A model generated the notes under the pieces. It did no database searches, was not told where the DNA came from, and saw only the letters and a list, made by a program, of their open reading frames with translations. This document shows, piece by piece, positions 1-13,601 of a stretch of 64,000 nt of DNA; positions within the stretch are counted from its first letter, which is position 1, and each line of letters opens with the position of its first letter. Source of the DNA: Eonycteris spelaea (taxonomy: Eukaryota; Chordata; Mammalia; Chiroptera; Pteropodidae); NCBI GenBank assembly GCA_003508835.1, contig PUFA01000225.1:1-64000 (forward strand), given 5' to 3'. A program made the position numbers and the translations under genes.

Positions 1-3000
1 GAAAAATCTCCAGAAAATCAGCTTACGCAGACATAGAAATATGCAACTTAAAAGACAGAGAATTCAGGATGGCACTTCTGAAAAAAAACTCAATGAGATC
101 CAAAACAACTCAAATCAACTATTTCAGGAATTGAAAAAAAAAAACACAACTAGATGAGCAGAGCAAGGAGATTGAAAACCCTCAAAAAGAACCAAATAGA
201 ACTTCTGGAGATAAAAAACACATTGCGCGTTGAACAATGAAATAGCAAGCTCGGGAAACAGAGTCGACCAAATGGAGGAAAGGATTGGTGATATCAAAGA
301 CAGAACTCCAGAAATAAATGAAAAGGAAGAAGACAGAAACTGAAGAATGAAAAATAATGAAAGAAAAATTCAAGAACTAACTGATATCATCAGGAGAGAA
401 ACATAAGAATAATGGGCGTTATTGAAGGCAAGGGTAAGGAGCAGGGACTAGAAAGCATTTTCAGACAAAGAGTTGATGAGAATTACCCAAATCTAAGGAA
501 TGAGCTGGAGCATGGAATTCAAAGTCAACAGAACACCCAAATTATCTCAACCAAAAAGGCCTTAACCAAGACACATTGTATTAAAATTATCAAAAATCAA
601 TGACCAAGACAGAATATTCAGGGCGGCCAGAGAAAAGAAGATGGTAACTTATAAAGGTAAACCCATTAGATTATCTTCAGACTTCTCAGTGCAAACCTTA
701 CTAGCAAGAAAGAAATGAAATCAAATATTTAAACTATTAAGTGAAAGGACTACCAGCCTAGAATGATGTATCCAGCTAAGTTTGGCTTCAGATTTGAAGA
801 AGTTAAGACTTTTCCAGACATACAAAAATTGAGGGAATTCTCCACTACAAGGCCTGCACTGCAGGAAATACTGAAAGGGGTCAGCTCACCTAAAACAAAG
901 CAAACAAACAAACAAAAACAGATACAAAGAGTCATACAAGAATACTATGAAAAAGTATATAACACCAAATTTAAAACCTAGAAGAAATGGACCAGTACTT
1001 GGAAAAGTACAACCTTCCTAGACTGAATCAAGAACTGGAAAATCTAAATAGACGATCAGCAGTACGGACATTGAAACAATCAACAAAAACCTACCGAAAA
1101 ATAAAAGTCCAGGACCAGATGGCTTCACCAGTGAATTCTAGCAAACATTCAAAGAAGATATAATACCTATTCTCCTCAAACTATTACAAACATTGAAGAG
1201 GAAGTAATACTCCCCAATTCATTTTATGAGGCCAGTACCACCCTGAGACCAAAACCCAGTAAAGATAACACAAATAAAGAAAACTACAGACCAATATCTC
1301 TCATGAACACAGAGGCAAAAATCCTAAAGAAGATACTAGCTAACCGAATACAGCAACATATTTAAAAGACTATACACCACGATCAAGTCGGCTTCATCCC
1401 AGAGGCACAGGGATGGTTCAACATACGTAAGTCGATTAATGTGATACACCACATACACAAATTAAAAAAACAAGAATTATATGACCATATCAATAGAGGC
1501 AGAAAAAGCCTTCAACAAGACACAACATCCATTTATGATCAAAACGCTTAACAAAATTGGTATAGGAGGAAAGTACCTTAACCTAATAAAGGCTATATAT
1601 GACAAACTCTCAGCCAACATTATACTTAATAGTGAAAAACTAAAAACCTTCCTTCTAAGATCAGGAACAAGGCAAGGCTGTCGCTATCGCCACTGTTACT
1701 CAATATAACATTGGAAGTCCTAGTGAGTGCAATCAGGCAGAGAAAGATATAAAAGGCATCAAAGAGGAAATGAAGAAGTCTAACTGTCACTATTTGCAGA
1801 TGGCATGATTCTCTATATAGAAAACCATAAAGACTCCACAAGAACTACTAAAAAACGACAAGCATATACAGTAAAGTCTCTGGATACAAAATCAACGTTC
1901 AAAAATCCATAGCTTTCTATACTCTCATAATGAAGTGTCAGAGAAGAAGTGGAAAAAATAATTCCTTTTGCAATTGCAACACAAAGAATAAAAACCTAGG
2001 AATAAATTTAACGAAACAAGTGAGGGACCTATATAATGAAAACTACAAGACCCTATTAAAAGAATCGAAGAAGATACAAAGAAATGGAAAGATATTCCGT
2101 GTCCTTAGATTGGAAGAATCAATATAGTTAAATGACCATATTACCTAAAGCATTATACAGATTTAATTCAATCTCCATCAAAATCTCAGCATTTTTTAAA
2201 GAAATAGAACAAAACATCATGAAATCTGCATGGAAGTACAAAAGACCCCAAATTGCCAAAGCCATCCTGAGAAAAAAGAACGAGGCTGGAGGCATCACTC
2301 TGCCTGACTTCAAATATACTATAACAACAATAATCAAAATGGCATGGTATTGGCAGCAAAGCAGACATACTGACCAGTGGAACAGAAAAGTCCAGAAGTA
2401 AACCCATATTTTAATGGGCAAATAATTTTGAACAAAGAAGCCAAAACATACAGTGGAGAAAAGAAAGCCTCTTCAATAAATGGTGCTGGGAAACTGGAAA
2501 ACCACTTGCAAAAGAATGAAACTAGACTGTTGTCTATCACCACGCACCAAAAAGATTAAGACCTGAATATAAGACCTGAAACAATAAAATGCATAGAAGA
2601 GAACATAGGAACAAAACTGAAGGACTTGCACTTTAAGAGGATTTTATAAATTTCACCTCAAAGCAAGGGAAGTAAAAAGTTCAAATAAATGCATGGGACT
2701 ACATTACTAAAAGCTTCTGCTCAGCAAAAGAAATTGTCAACAAGGTAGAGAAAGAACCATTCGAATAGGAAAATATAATTGCAAGCAACACCTCGATAAG
2801 GGCCTAATATCCAAAATATACAGAGAACTCATACAACTCAATAACAACAACAACAACAAAACCCAAATGATCCAATCAAGAAATGGGCAGAGGACCGAAC
2901 AGACACTTCTCCCAGAGGACATACAAATGGCCAACAAATGTATGAAAAGATGCTCAACATCACTAGCTATTAGGGAAATGAAAATCAAAACGACCATGAG

Positions 3001-3745
3001 ATATCATCTCACACCTATAAGAAGAGCTATAATCAACAGGACAAATGATAACAAGTGTTGGGGAGATATGGAGAAAAAAGAGACTCTCACACACTGCTGG
3101 TGAGACTGCAAATTGGTACAACCACTATAGAAAACAGTATGGAGGTTCCTCAAAAAACTGAGAATTAATCTAACGTATGACCGAGCAATCTGTCTACTGG
3201 GTATTTACCCTAAGGACTTGAAAACCCATATCCAAAATATATTTGCACACCGATGTTCATAGCAGCATTATTCACAGTGGCCAGGACATGGAAGCAACTG
3301 AAGTGTCCTACAATAGATAATTGGCTAAAGAAGCTATGGTACATATATACAAAAGAATATTACTCAGCCATAAGAAGAGATGAAATACCACCATTTGCAA
3401 CAACATGGATGGACCTCAAGATAAACATGCCAAGCAAAATAAGCTAGATAGGAAAAGTTGAAAATCACATGAGCGGGACAAACAAATAGAGACTCATGCA
3501 CATGAACTATAGACTAGTGGTTACCAAGGGGAGGGTGGGGGAGGAGGGGGAGATAGAGTGGGTAAAAGGGATCAAATATAGGAGGGTAGGGGGAGGGTGA
3601 AGTGGGTAAAGGGATCAAATATATGGTAGCTGAAGGAAACTGGTAAACACACATAGAATATACAGATGTCAAATTATAAATGTACACCTGAAAATTATAT
3701 AATTGTTTGACCAATGTTACTCCAATAAACTTAGTTTTTAAAAAG
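1..3745 (+). mobile_element. L1 retrotransposon, 3' part with internal ORF1-to-ORF2 deletion
   Basis: This LINE-1 is sense on the plus strand and begins before the window. Bases 1-890 resemble L1 ORF1: a coiled-coil-like A-rich start, then the conserved segment around MYPAKFGFRFEEVKTFPD. From about 940 the sequence is ORF2 just upstream of the reverse transcriptase domain, so the endonuclease part is missing. RT, the C-terminal region and a G-rich 3' UTR (3520-3610) follow, ending at AATAAA and an A-rich tail near 3725-3750. Many stops and frameshifts make it inactive. Confidence 0.9.
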
Positions 3746-3749
3746 AAAA

Positions 3750-6660
3750 AGCCTCAGCTATTTCTTCTGTGTAATTAAAGAATGAAGATCGAAGTGGATA
3801 TGCTTCATCTGAGCACATTAATAATATAAATATAGAAGCATACTTAGCTCTTCGATTAAGTTGATTGGTGTGGAATTTATTAATGGCATGGAAGGTGACT
3901 TTTTAGGTAATGGGAATCTTAATTTTATTTATAAAAATAGGAAATAAATTTTCCTTTCCCAGCTAATCTAAATATCCAAACCAAATTCTCTGTATCAGTA
4001 AACTTCCTAAACATAGCTACAAAAATCTACCCAGGATTTCTATGTATATAAAAATGCATTTAAAACATCAACTATCTAATTATCTAATAATCAGTAAACT
4101 TGTTAATGAGTATAATTTGCATGCAGTATGCAGTGACATTATACCATATCGAATACAAGTCAGGTATTTATCCTGTTTTAGACAAAACGTGCTATAGTAA
4201 AAAAAAAAAGCAATAAAAGTAATAAATAATAAATAATATAAATGATAATAAAGGGGAAGTTACTTTAGCTAACACATAACAAAATAAATGAAATCATGTA
4301 TTTAAAATTATTACTAATGACACTTTTCTGAGTGAGATTTGTTGACAGGAAGGCAGATGCTGGGCTATCGTCATTCTTGCTGGTGGAAGAAGGTGAGTGA
4401 GAGTTAGACATTTCCTGCTAATATGAGATATCCTGGCAATTCAATTGTTTTAAAAATGATACATCACTTCTCCCCTTCATAAGGCAATGGTAATTGTTTT
4501 TAGCACATTTTAAATTTTATTTTAAATGTTTGGTATAAAATATCCAGGCTCCTTTCCCTCCGTTCACTCAAACCCTCAATGAGCAGAAGGTTGAACAAGT
4601 TCCTCTCTTGTAAATCTTCTCATATGGCTTTTCTAAGCTTTCTTGGGTCACTCCACATTTCTAATAGTGTCTTCCACTTTCTTAGATCATATCTTAGGTG
4701 AGTAATGTGAAGATAGTTACGATATACACGGCATTTAAACAATGAGAGCAGATGATATGCAATCCTACTCACAGAATGTCTGTGGTGCCCCCAGGGGCTC
4801 ATGCTACATCCTCATATTCTGACCAAAATGGGAGAATCAATATTTCTTATAGTAGTTTGTTGACTTCTTGGTGAATTTTAGCTGTTTTGTAGTCAGCGTT
4901 AGCAAATAGTCAATTTGTGAGAATTTGGATAACAAATTACCAGAATTGGCACAGGGCCCAATAGGAGAAGAAAAACTAAATAGCTCACTCTTAAAATATG
5001 GAGGGAATTGTATTAAGGGAAACAAAATCTAACGGTGCAGTAGTCTGACAAAGGGGAATGAGAGGTTTGAGTGGAGAAAGAGTGATAGATTAAAACAGGA
5101 CGTTGATGGGGAGCCTGGGAGAAAGGCAGCTAGAGCAGAAGCCCTCTGTGCTCTGCCCATATCTCTACCCTGGAGCTAACGGCAAACAAGACCCGTACAT
5201 GTGTCATTGGCTACCTATGTTTCTGTACCCGATAGGGATCCCAGTCCTTGGGAGCCTACCCAGCTAGACATAGTGGGTCAGATGTGCTTGAGAATCAATG
5301 ATTCCAGAGTAAGTCTTCACCAATGAGAACAGAGAATTGGTGGACAGTACCTAGGTCCTTGTCCTTGGTAGGACAACCGGAAGTTGTGTCCCATGCTCTC
5401 AGAAGGCGTATGGAGCTTTGTTAGCTACAGCAATGACCTCTCAAAAATGTTCCCTCTTTAAGTTGTCCTCTCTTTCCTATCTTTTTATCCCACTCAGTCA
5501 CAGAGCTTTCCGGGACTACTTCCAAGGAAATTAGTTACCTGCAAATTCTTATCGTGAGGAAATCCAAAATAAACATCAAGCAAAAGGAATTCCTAGCAGC
5601 AGGAGCAGGTAATGTCTTTTTACCATGGGTAGATACCTTCCATGTTAAACAGGTTTTTCTAGCAGTTCAAGCCCCTCGGTGATGCCTATGATTCAGTGAA
5701 ATCCTGCTATACACTGTTGCCTCATTACAGTATGTTCAGGATAATTTTTAAAAAGAAGAAGAAGAAGAAGCCAATATTCCTCATAGAATTCTGTGTACAA
5801 AAGAGAGATGAGACAACCAAAGGATCTGGGACATAAATGAGAGAGATTTCACGGGAAGCAAAGTTGGAGGAAGGAATAAAGCCTCCAGAATGCCTGAGAT
5901 ATAAAAGTGATTGATATAAGGTTTCTCCTCATATTGTAGGATGGTTGATCAAGCCCTTTCACTTTTGTATTAAGGAAAATGAGGAGAGATCAAATGAGGA
6001 CTTGGCAATACATAGGTGGCTGTCATGTGGGATTAACATTCATCAATCTTTTAGAGTTTGTTCTCTGAGGATGAAATAAGGGGATCAGACACAAACATAA
6101 ATCCTCTTTATATAAGGGAAAAGTCAAGAGGTAGCCCTGGTGTGGAAGAGACCAAGTACATGGGGGTTATAAAAGGGCATAACTCTATTCAAATAAGGAG
6201 AAAAAAGACAAGGCTTTGGAGTGTGTTTCCACATATTCTAAATACTGAGGACCTGAGTGACTGGCATATGAACAGCTGTGCATTAAAGGCAATTCAGGCA
6301 AAAGTATTAATGCGAAGCCTAGTCCTTATTTGAAGCCCATATAATAAATAAATGTATTAACTTTATGTTTAGGAACCTCACTTCACACAATCCTAAAGAC
6401 CACAGGGACAAAGTAATGTTTGATGTAAATTTTTTTTAATTGAAAATATGTACACTTTGTGTTCTAAAAAGTAAAAATGTGAGCAACAAGATGATCTACT
6501 ATTCTACAAAGCACGTAATCATTAGCAAATTATTTTTTCTAGACATTTACTCTGATGAATTTTGGTGCAAGTCATTGGTGGAGATGTTCAACTAAAGTGA
6601 TCCATATTGAATTGAAGGAAGGAAGGCACCTTCTCCTCCCTCTTTTGCTAAAAAATTATA
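3750..6660. other. Sequence downstream of C4BPA with no recognised gene
   Basis: No CCP exon, long ORF or clear repeat family was recognised on either strand. There are short A-rich tracts and a (GAA)n microsatellite at about 5753-5770. It is taken as the downstream flank of C4BPA. Confidence 0.5.
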
Positions 6661-6666
6661 AACAGA

Positions 6667-6830
6667 CTACTTCGGAATGGGTTTCCTCTCCTTTTCTATC
6701 TGTAGTTCCAGGAGTTCAATCTCCAGTGACAATTTATACACCTCGAGAGCCATTTTCACATCCGCTGCATGTGGAGACACTGCATGATTTTTCTGCCTGC
6801 TTGAACTTGCTCACAGTCTTCAGGAACCAC
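6667..6830 (-). pseudogene. C4BPA: C4BPA last exon: oligomerisation tail, -1 frameshift
   Basis: This encodes the C-terminal helix that joins alpha chains into a ring. It reads VVPEDCEQVQAGRKIMQCL, keeping both interchain Cys, then loses one base near 6768-6774. The matching tail (DVKMALEVYKLSLEIELLEL to a TAG at 6667-6669) is in another frame, and the local frame hits TGA. The acceptor is a clean tctcttttag. No AATAAA was seen directly after the stop. Confidence 0.88.
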
Positions 6831-7578
6831 CTAAAAGAGATATAGATGGTGGACGTGGCTGAGAGGATTCTCTACAGGTCATGTGGAGGATGCATTCTGA
6901 CAATGGCAGGACTACAGAGTCAGGTCCAAGACCAACATCAGGACTGGTGGGTGAGCAGGAAAACAACTTGGGGCCCATGTTGATCTTCCCCAGAGAGATA
7001 TAGGTCTGCTCTGAGACAGCTTCCCCGAGGGTCTATGTGGGACAAAGGCCATTTCTGCTAACCATCCAGAAATAAATCACAGTGTATTATATAGTCTAGA
7101 AAGAAAAGTTAAGAGTCAGTACTTCCAGGTCTATGGGAATCTCCTCCCACTAAGGGGCTCGGATTTTTTTGCTCTCATTTGAGAGCAGGAAGACTTGCCA
7201 CCCTAACTGACCAGAGTGTTTCAAGGCAAAAAAACAAAAACAAAAAACAAACAAAAAAAAAAACAGTGCTCCAATGAGAATCTAATGCCTGATGATCTGG
7301 TGTGGAGCTGAGGTGGTGATGCTAGCACTGGGGAGCGGCTGTAAATATAAATGAAACTTCACTTACTCACTTGCTATTCACCTCCTGCTCTGCTGCCCAT
7401 TCTAACTGGCCTCAGATGAATACTTATTCAGACCCAGGGTTTGGGAACCCTGCTTTGAATGACTCAGAAATGATTCCTGACAAGTAAGACCTCACCCTTG
7501 CTGGCTGGGACAGTGCTATGGGTGACACCATTTTTAAGGCTGGATAGCTCAGAAAACTTTTTGAATTCTATCACTTAC

Positions 7579-7753
7579 CCACTCACACTTGGGCACCTCT
7601 GGATACCAGGTTTATTCTCTGAGCAGGTAATATTTTCGAGACCTTCCATACGATAGCCAGAGTCACACTGGATGGTGACACTTTCAGATTCAGTATACGA
7701 ATGCTTATCCACAGACAGCTTTCCATGTTTGATCTCTGGTTTCAGACACAGAG
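7579..7753 (-). pseudogene. C4BPA: C4BPA exon: CCP module 8, -1 frameshift
   Basis: The exon reads ALCLKPEIKHGKLSVDKHSY through GLENITCSEN, then drops one base in an A run near 7610-7613. The remaining TWYPEVPKCEW is therefore out of frame. The acceptor is ttgtag and the donor is gtaagt. Confidence 0.88.
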
Positions 7754-7914
7754 CTACAATGAAAGCACAGTTAAAAGCAATATGTAGGTCTAAGAAAAAA
7801 AGACATAATAACCAACCAGTTAGGATTTTAAAAACTGAACTACATCCAGGTGCTTCCTTTGTTCTATCTTTCTTTCATTTTGATAGCAATAATATTAATT
7901 AATATTTTAATTGA

Positions 7915-8130
7915 ATACTGGCTCATATCAGACTTTAAGGCTAAGCATTATATATATGATTATCTCATTTAAGTCTCACCCTGTTCTGTGAAGTGGGCAC
8001 TGTTAATATTCCCATTTTATCTTGAAGGAAATGAGATATAGAGAGGTTGAGAAATTAGTTCAAGGATATAACATCTTTCCATAACAGGACAGGATATAAA
8101 AAAGCTACTTGGCCCCAGATTCTCAGCTAT
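7915..8130 (-). repeat. MIR SINE fragment, antisense
   Basis: The stretch around 7970-8070 (tctcatttaagtctcaccct, then gaaatgagatatagagaggt) is the reverse of the conserved MIR core and tail. It lies in the intron between C4BPA CCP8 and CCP7. Confidence 0.6.
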
Positions 8131-8788
8131 CAAAGCATCTATCTCTTGTATCCTGAGCTTTACTGGACACTAGTTATGACATTTCCCTCTTGCCTATTAT
8201 CCTGCTGTGTGCAGTGGAGACAATGGTGGCAAATAATTCCTGGAGCTGTTGATGGCGAAGGGATATTAAACCTGTGTATGTGTAAAGGTCAGGCCCAGCC
8301 TTGACTCCTCCTGTCTCTACAACATGTTGGCAAACTAGAAGTCCCCTACCACATGCCTCCATCATGGGCTGGTGCTGCCCCGCACAAAACTTTCATGGAA
8401 ATACCCGTCACTTCCTGATATTTGGAATTAGCCCACGCAAGCTTACATGCATGCTAGAGCAAGTTCCATGAAAACTTTGCTGTGAGCCACAGCTACACTC
8501 AGAGAAAATTCACCACCAGTAGTTTATTTCCAGAAATATGTGAGAAAGTGGGCATAGGGGCCTGCAAGGAGGCTGGATTTTGCAACTGGGAGAAAGAAGT
8601 AGAGGAGATTAATGTTTCTGCATCCCTTTGTCCTTTTTGCTTTGGATACCACCTGAATGCGGTAATTATTTAAAGTAAATCCAATCCAATGTTTTCATGC
8701 TGCCTCTGGCTGGAAAGAAACACTACTCTCAATCCTTTCATTACAGTTCCACCCACTTAGCCATAGCTGAAAAGGGAGCTGGAGTTAC

Positions 8789-8952
8789 CTTCACATCGAG
8801 GTGCTTCAGATGACCAGCGTGACGAACTGCAGGAGAGTGTACCCTGTCCAACCAGAGTGTATCCTTCATCACATTCATATTTAAACTTCTTGAGGTAAAA
8901 TGTAGTAACATCTTTATAATGTCCGTGGGGATGACAGGAGGAAAATTGCAAA
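8789..8952 (-). pseudogene. C4BPA: C4BPA exon: CCP module 7, -1 frameshift
   Basis: The exon begins CNFPPVI in the expected frame, loses one base in a C run near 8926-8931, and continues in another frame as HGHYKDVTTFYLKKFKYECD to SSEAPRC. The human counterpart reads straight through (FPPKIAHGHYK). The borders (aag acceptor, gtaact donor) are acceptable but not strong. Confidence 0.87.
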
Positions 8953-9079
8953 CTTGGGGTAAGACATAAAGGGAAAGAGTCTGAGCTTTAGACTGAAAAA
9001 GTAACAACACGTCCCGAAATCTGTGTGGTTTGTCCTGTCCTGCCATCTTCTTGCCCATAGAATCACTTAGTCAAAGCCA

Positions 9080-12000
9080 AGGACCTATACTGCCCCCTGT
9101 ATGCCTCAAGCTGAAGAATCATCATGGCCCCCTGTTGGATCGCATGGTGGTCATTTCCATTATCCTCAAAACTATAACCAGAATAGACAAAATTGGTCAT
9201 TGGAACCACTGCTATATTGATGGTTTAAACGATTTGCATAGGTTCCCACTGCAAAGACCCTATATTGGGCCTTTGGCCTATGGCGTAAGAGCTATCATAT
9301 TTAAGAAGGCTAAGTAGAAGTCATCAGTATGACCCAGACCCCTCCCTCTTAAAGCAAAGAAAATAATTTTAAAAATATATTATACAACAAGGGTAGGGGG
9401 AAAGGGAAATATCAGTGCTACTCTTAAAGAACAAAAGGTGCAAAATTGGTCATCCTCATCATCTCTCCACTTATTTCACCAGTTTATCTACTAAAAATTT
9501 TGAATTCTAACAATTATAGTAGACTATTGAAAACTCAATGTTTTAGCTTCTATTAACCTACAGTACTAGATGTAGTATCTGTGCTGAGCAGATTGATGTG
9601 TCTTCAGGTAAATGAGGTCACTGCTTCAGCAAAGGCTTCTTTCCTGTTTTACCCAGAAAATTGTCAGAAACAGTATGCATACACACGGAAGGGTCAAGAT
9701 CATATCTTTATCATTTTAGCCTTGGAATATAAAAATTCACCTGCCCCTCTTATAATAAAGTGGGAGGTTATCATGAGCATGTGGGTATCCACAGAATATC
9801 ACATTGACCCAGTAGATCAGTTGAATCACGTTAATTCTACGAAATGAGCAAGAAGATGTTAGAACGATATGAGATAATAAGAAAAAAATTATATTGATCC
9901 CTGCTTTCAGTTCCTGGCTCAGATATCCTAAAACTCCTGTAATTCCTAAGTGATAAGAGCACTAGCAGAATCTGTTATTCTGATGAGGTGACTATGAGTG
10001 GGCTCCTTGGTGGGGGCTGGTCACCAGAAAGACGAAGCCCTGATTAGAGGCTTGAAATTTTCCTACCCGCATCCTCCAGAGAGGGGTTAAAAACAGAATT
10101 AATAATTGATCATGCCTACATAAAGAAATTTCATGTAATCTCAATGATAGGGGCTTTAAAGAGCTTCCAAATGAGTGGACACGTCCACCCACTGAGAGGG
10201 TAAAGTATCCTAACACCATGAGCACAGAAACTCTATTCTCAGGACCCTCTTGAACCTCACCCTCTGTATCTCTTCATCCGGCTGTTCGTCAGTATTCTTT
10301 ATCATTTCTCTAATAAACTGGTAAACATAAATAAGAATTTTCTTGAGCTCTTGAGCCACTCTAGAAAATTATTCAAACCCAAAGAGGGAATTATAGAAAC
10401 CTCCTATTTGTAGCCAAGTTAGACAGAAGTTGGGAGTAACTTGGGGACCTACTACTTGTGATTGGCATCTGAAGTGTAGTGGGAGCAATCTTGTGAGAGT
10501 GAGCCCTTAATCTGTGGGATCTGACACTACCTCCAAGTAGACAGTTTCATGATTGAGCTAAATAGTAGGACACCCAGTTAGTGTCATGAGAATTGGGAGG
10601 TGTGAGGAAAGCCAGCCACACATTTGGTGACCAGAACTGTTGTCAGTGCCCTGTGTGGGTCGTAAGGGATGCACGGGAGAAACACAGGATTAGGAGGCAA
10701 AAATGGGTTTTTGTCCAAGTCACGATGATGCTCCAGATTATAGAAGGTAACAATTCAGGGATTTGCCACATCAGTAAAATTGTTAGAGGTCCTGGGCCAG
10801 TGCATACTAAAGCTATTCCATCTAAGGTAAGATCAGACCATATTAAATTCCACATTCCACATAAAAGAAGGAATCACATGCAATAGCAGACCCTCTTCAG
10901 ATTCTAAAAGAGCATATTCCATACTTGGGAATACTATTCCAACCCATATGCTAGCTGACACAAAAGACTGTCATGTTTGAGTGGGGCCCACGTTAGGAAA
11001 GAGCTCTGCAGCAGGTCCAGTTGGCAGTGAAATTATCCCTGTTGCTTAGCCCTAGGGCCTTCGAGAGCCTAGTGTACTGAGGTGGATATAGTAGGGAAAG
11101 ATGCCAATGTCAATGGAACAATCACATCACAGACCCTTGAAATACTGAAGCAAGGCCATGCACTGCAGCAGAGAATTATGTACTTTTGAAATATGATTCC
11201 TGGCATGTTACTTGATCTTGATAGAGATAGCTCCTGACCTTAGGTCACCAGGTGACCATCAAGCCGGAATCACTCATCATGAATTGGGTCTGTCAGACCA
11301 GTCAAGTTGTAAGGTCAGGCGGGCAGCAATCCATTATAAGATGGAAGTTGTGCATCAAAGATTGAGCATGAGTAAGACCAGATAGCACAAGCAAGACGCA
11401 CAAACAAGGAGCCCATATCTTGCTTGTGCTCATCCACTGTTGCACTAGTACCTCTCCCTTAATTCACACTTATGGTTATCTGGGGTATCCAGTACAACTA
11501 ACTGACCGAACAGAGGAAAGCCTGACCCTGACTCACAGGTGAATATTTTTGGTATGTGTGTGCAAGCTAAAATAGATGGAAGCTGTATGAGTGCCCAATC
11601 ACGGGTGTCTCAAAAGTCAGTAGTAAGGAGACATCTTTCTGATAGGCATTGCTTTGGGTGGTACATCTGGGCAGTCTATGTTTTGAAAAAGTGACCTACA
11701 GATAGATTAAATGACAGTTTGGAGTTAGTGGCTTGTCAGTCAGAGCCCTTAAGGACAAAGATGGGAAGATTAGGCACAAGAATATATGAAGTAGAAGCAG
11801 GTGACTTGGACATATGGAAGTGGCCAGGAAGTATGAAATTTTTGTTTTGCATGTTATCACTAGTAAACCACCTCAGTTGAAGAGGCATTAAAGAACCAAG
11901 TAGAAAATTATGTCTCAGCCAGTTTGGGTCAGCCATCCTCTGTCATTGGCCTGTCACAAAAGGAAAAGAGCAAAGTGCTCACGGTGGCATGGATGAAGGA

Positions 12001-12830
12001 CAAGCATCAGCCCAACAGCATGAACTCCTGCTTACCAAGGCTGACTAACTATTACTGCCACTGAATCCCCAACCTGCCAGCAACATCGCTAGGTCCCTGG
12101 TATTACACAATCCCTTGAGACAACCAGAAAGTCACTTGGTAGCAAGATGACTATATTGGACATGCTTCCACCTGGAAGGGACAACTATTTATTCTGACAG
12201 AAATAGACAACTATTCCTTTCCTGCTTGCAGGACTTGAGTCAGCACTGGTATCTTAAAGATTTTAGAGTGTTTAAACATGCACCTATAAGACCCACTCAC
12301 AGCAAAGAGCTGTGGTATCGCAGTTGGCCATGAAATGCAGTACTTGCGTTACAGACTGTGTCACCTGCGGACCTGTTAGAATGTTGGAATGGCCTGTAAA
12401 GGCTCAGCCAAAGTGCCAGTTGAGAGACAATACTTCACAGTGGTGGGACTTTACAGTATTCCTTTATATCTTTCAGGGCACAGTATTCACTTTAAATCAA
12501 AGATCAGCCTTTATATGGAGGTGGGCCTCAACAAAATTAAAAAATAATAATAAAATAAAATGCATGGATCCAGAATGCAAAAGATGGAAGCCTGAGTAGC
12601 CCCACTTACATTCATTCTAAGAGACCCACTAGGGGAAATTGTGCTTCTAATCACAAACTCTGGGATCTGTAGATAGAAAAGTCCTGATGGGCAAAGTGGA
12701 ATCACTTTTACCGGGGGAGATAACAAGATTCCCATTCATTGATTTCTGATCTGCAACTGATGCCTGGCCACTTTGGAGCTCCTTCGACTACTTCTTCGAC
12801 TCCAAGGGGAAAAAAAGAAATTGCTATCCT
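9080..12830 (+). mobile_element. Ancient endogenous retrovirus pol remnant
   Basis: This decayed provirus interior is on the plus strand, antisense to C4BPA, in the intron between CCP7 and CCP6. Weak but ordered similarity to retroviral pol is visible. About 9600-9850 resembles reverse transcriptase, 12180-12530 resembles the integrase core and its C-terminal side, and 12600-12780 resembles the glycine-rich dUTPase-like segment found in some mammalian ERVs. Stops and frameshifts occur throughout and no envelope frame was seen. The segment 10640-12180 probably belongs to the same element but was not assigned to a domain. The family was judged from memory and the exact ERV class is uncertain. 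Confidence 0.6.
9920..10640 (+). repeat. LTR-like sequence inside the ERV block
   Basis: The stretch contains an AATAAA near 10312 (ctctaataaactggtaaaca), followed by a tail ending around acacatttggtgaccagaac. This resembles the R/U5 end of a mammalian LTR. It sits between RT-like and integrase-like pieces, so it is either a later insertion or the junction of two elements. The class was not determined. Confidence 0.45.
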
Positions 12831-13418
12831 GACAGTAGTAATTATTCCTGTCCATAGGGTTATGGGAAAACAACGTGTTTAGCACTTAAGTGCTCTTGAT
12901 GAGGGAGGGGCAGGCATTTCAAACTGAGAATAGTCTGAAGAAGGGCTTAGAGGCAGCAGAAGAAAGGAAGCTAGTTTGAGGGGAAAAAAGAAGCACGTTC
13001 AAAAAGGAATTCCAAACAGATGGGGCGAGTCTTGTTCTGCAGTTTAAGGCATGTGGACCAGTAAGAAGGGGGAGAAAAGAGAAAAAATACCAAGAAACAA
13101 AACACAATAATTCAAAAGTCTAGCTTATTTTGTAGGGGTGGCCTATTTTCATTGATTCAGAAAAGAATTGAAACCAGGAAGGTCAAGAGAATGAGATCAA
13201 CCAATGGGTGAGAGAGGGGGGTGGGGTGAGGAAGGGAGTAGAGAGAAAGAGAAGTCTGGACTAGAGGCAGTGCTTTTAAACAAATTTATCCACTCCAAGA
13301 ACTATGCAGAGTATACAACTTCTTTCACCTAATTCTAAATCTTCCCTTAATAACCTCCATTACTTTGATATAAAGAAACTTTTAAAATAACATAATTCGA
13401 TTAAGCTCTTAGTATTAC

Positions 13419-13601
13419 CACATGATGGTGTTTCAGGAATCCACATGCCATCTCCTCCGCATGTAGCTTCATTCGTGTGTCTATCAGCACATGAATATAA
13501 AATCTTTTCTTTGTAGACATAGTCACAGCTATCAGTAAAATTACATTTCTTCTCATTAATGATTCTGCCATTCTTCAGGTCTGGTTTTAAGCAATGTACC
13601 T
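13419..13601 (-). pseudogene. C4BPA: C4BPA exon: CCP module 6 (intact)
   Basis: This encodes EVHCLKPDLKNGRIINEKKC through MWIPETPSC. It is open throughout and has the extra Cys pair typical of alpha-chain CCP6. The donor gtaata is weaker than the others, and the exon seems to end one codon earlier than in human. The acceptor is tttag. Confidence 0.88.

Noticed and set aside
1481..1708. A reverse transcriptase gene
   Set aside because: It is part of the decayed L1 ORF2, with stops and shifts on both sides.
3514..3714. Proline-rich minus-strand ORF
   Set aside because: It is the antisense of the G-rich L1 3' UTR.
10593..10886. 97-codon ORF as an independent gene
   Set aside because: It lies within the decayed ERV block and shows no host protein similarity that I recognise.
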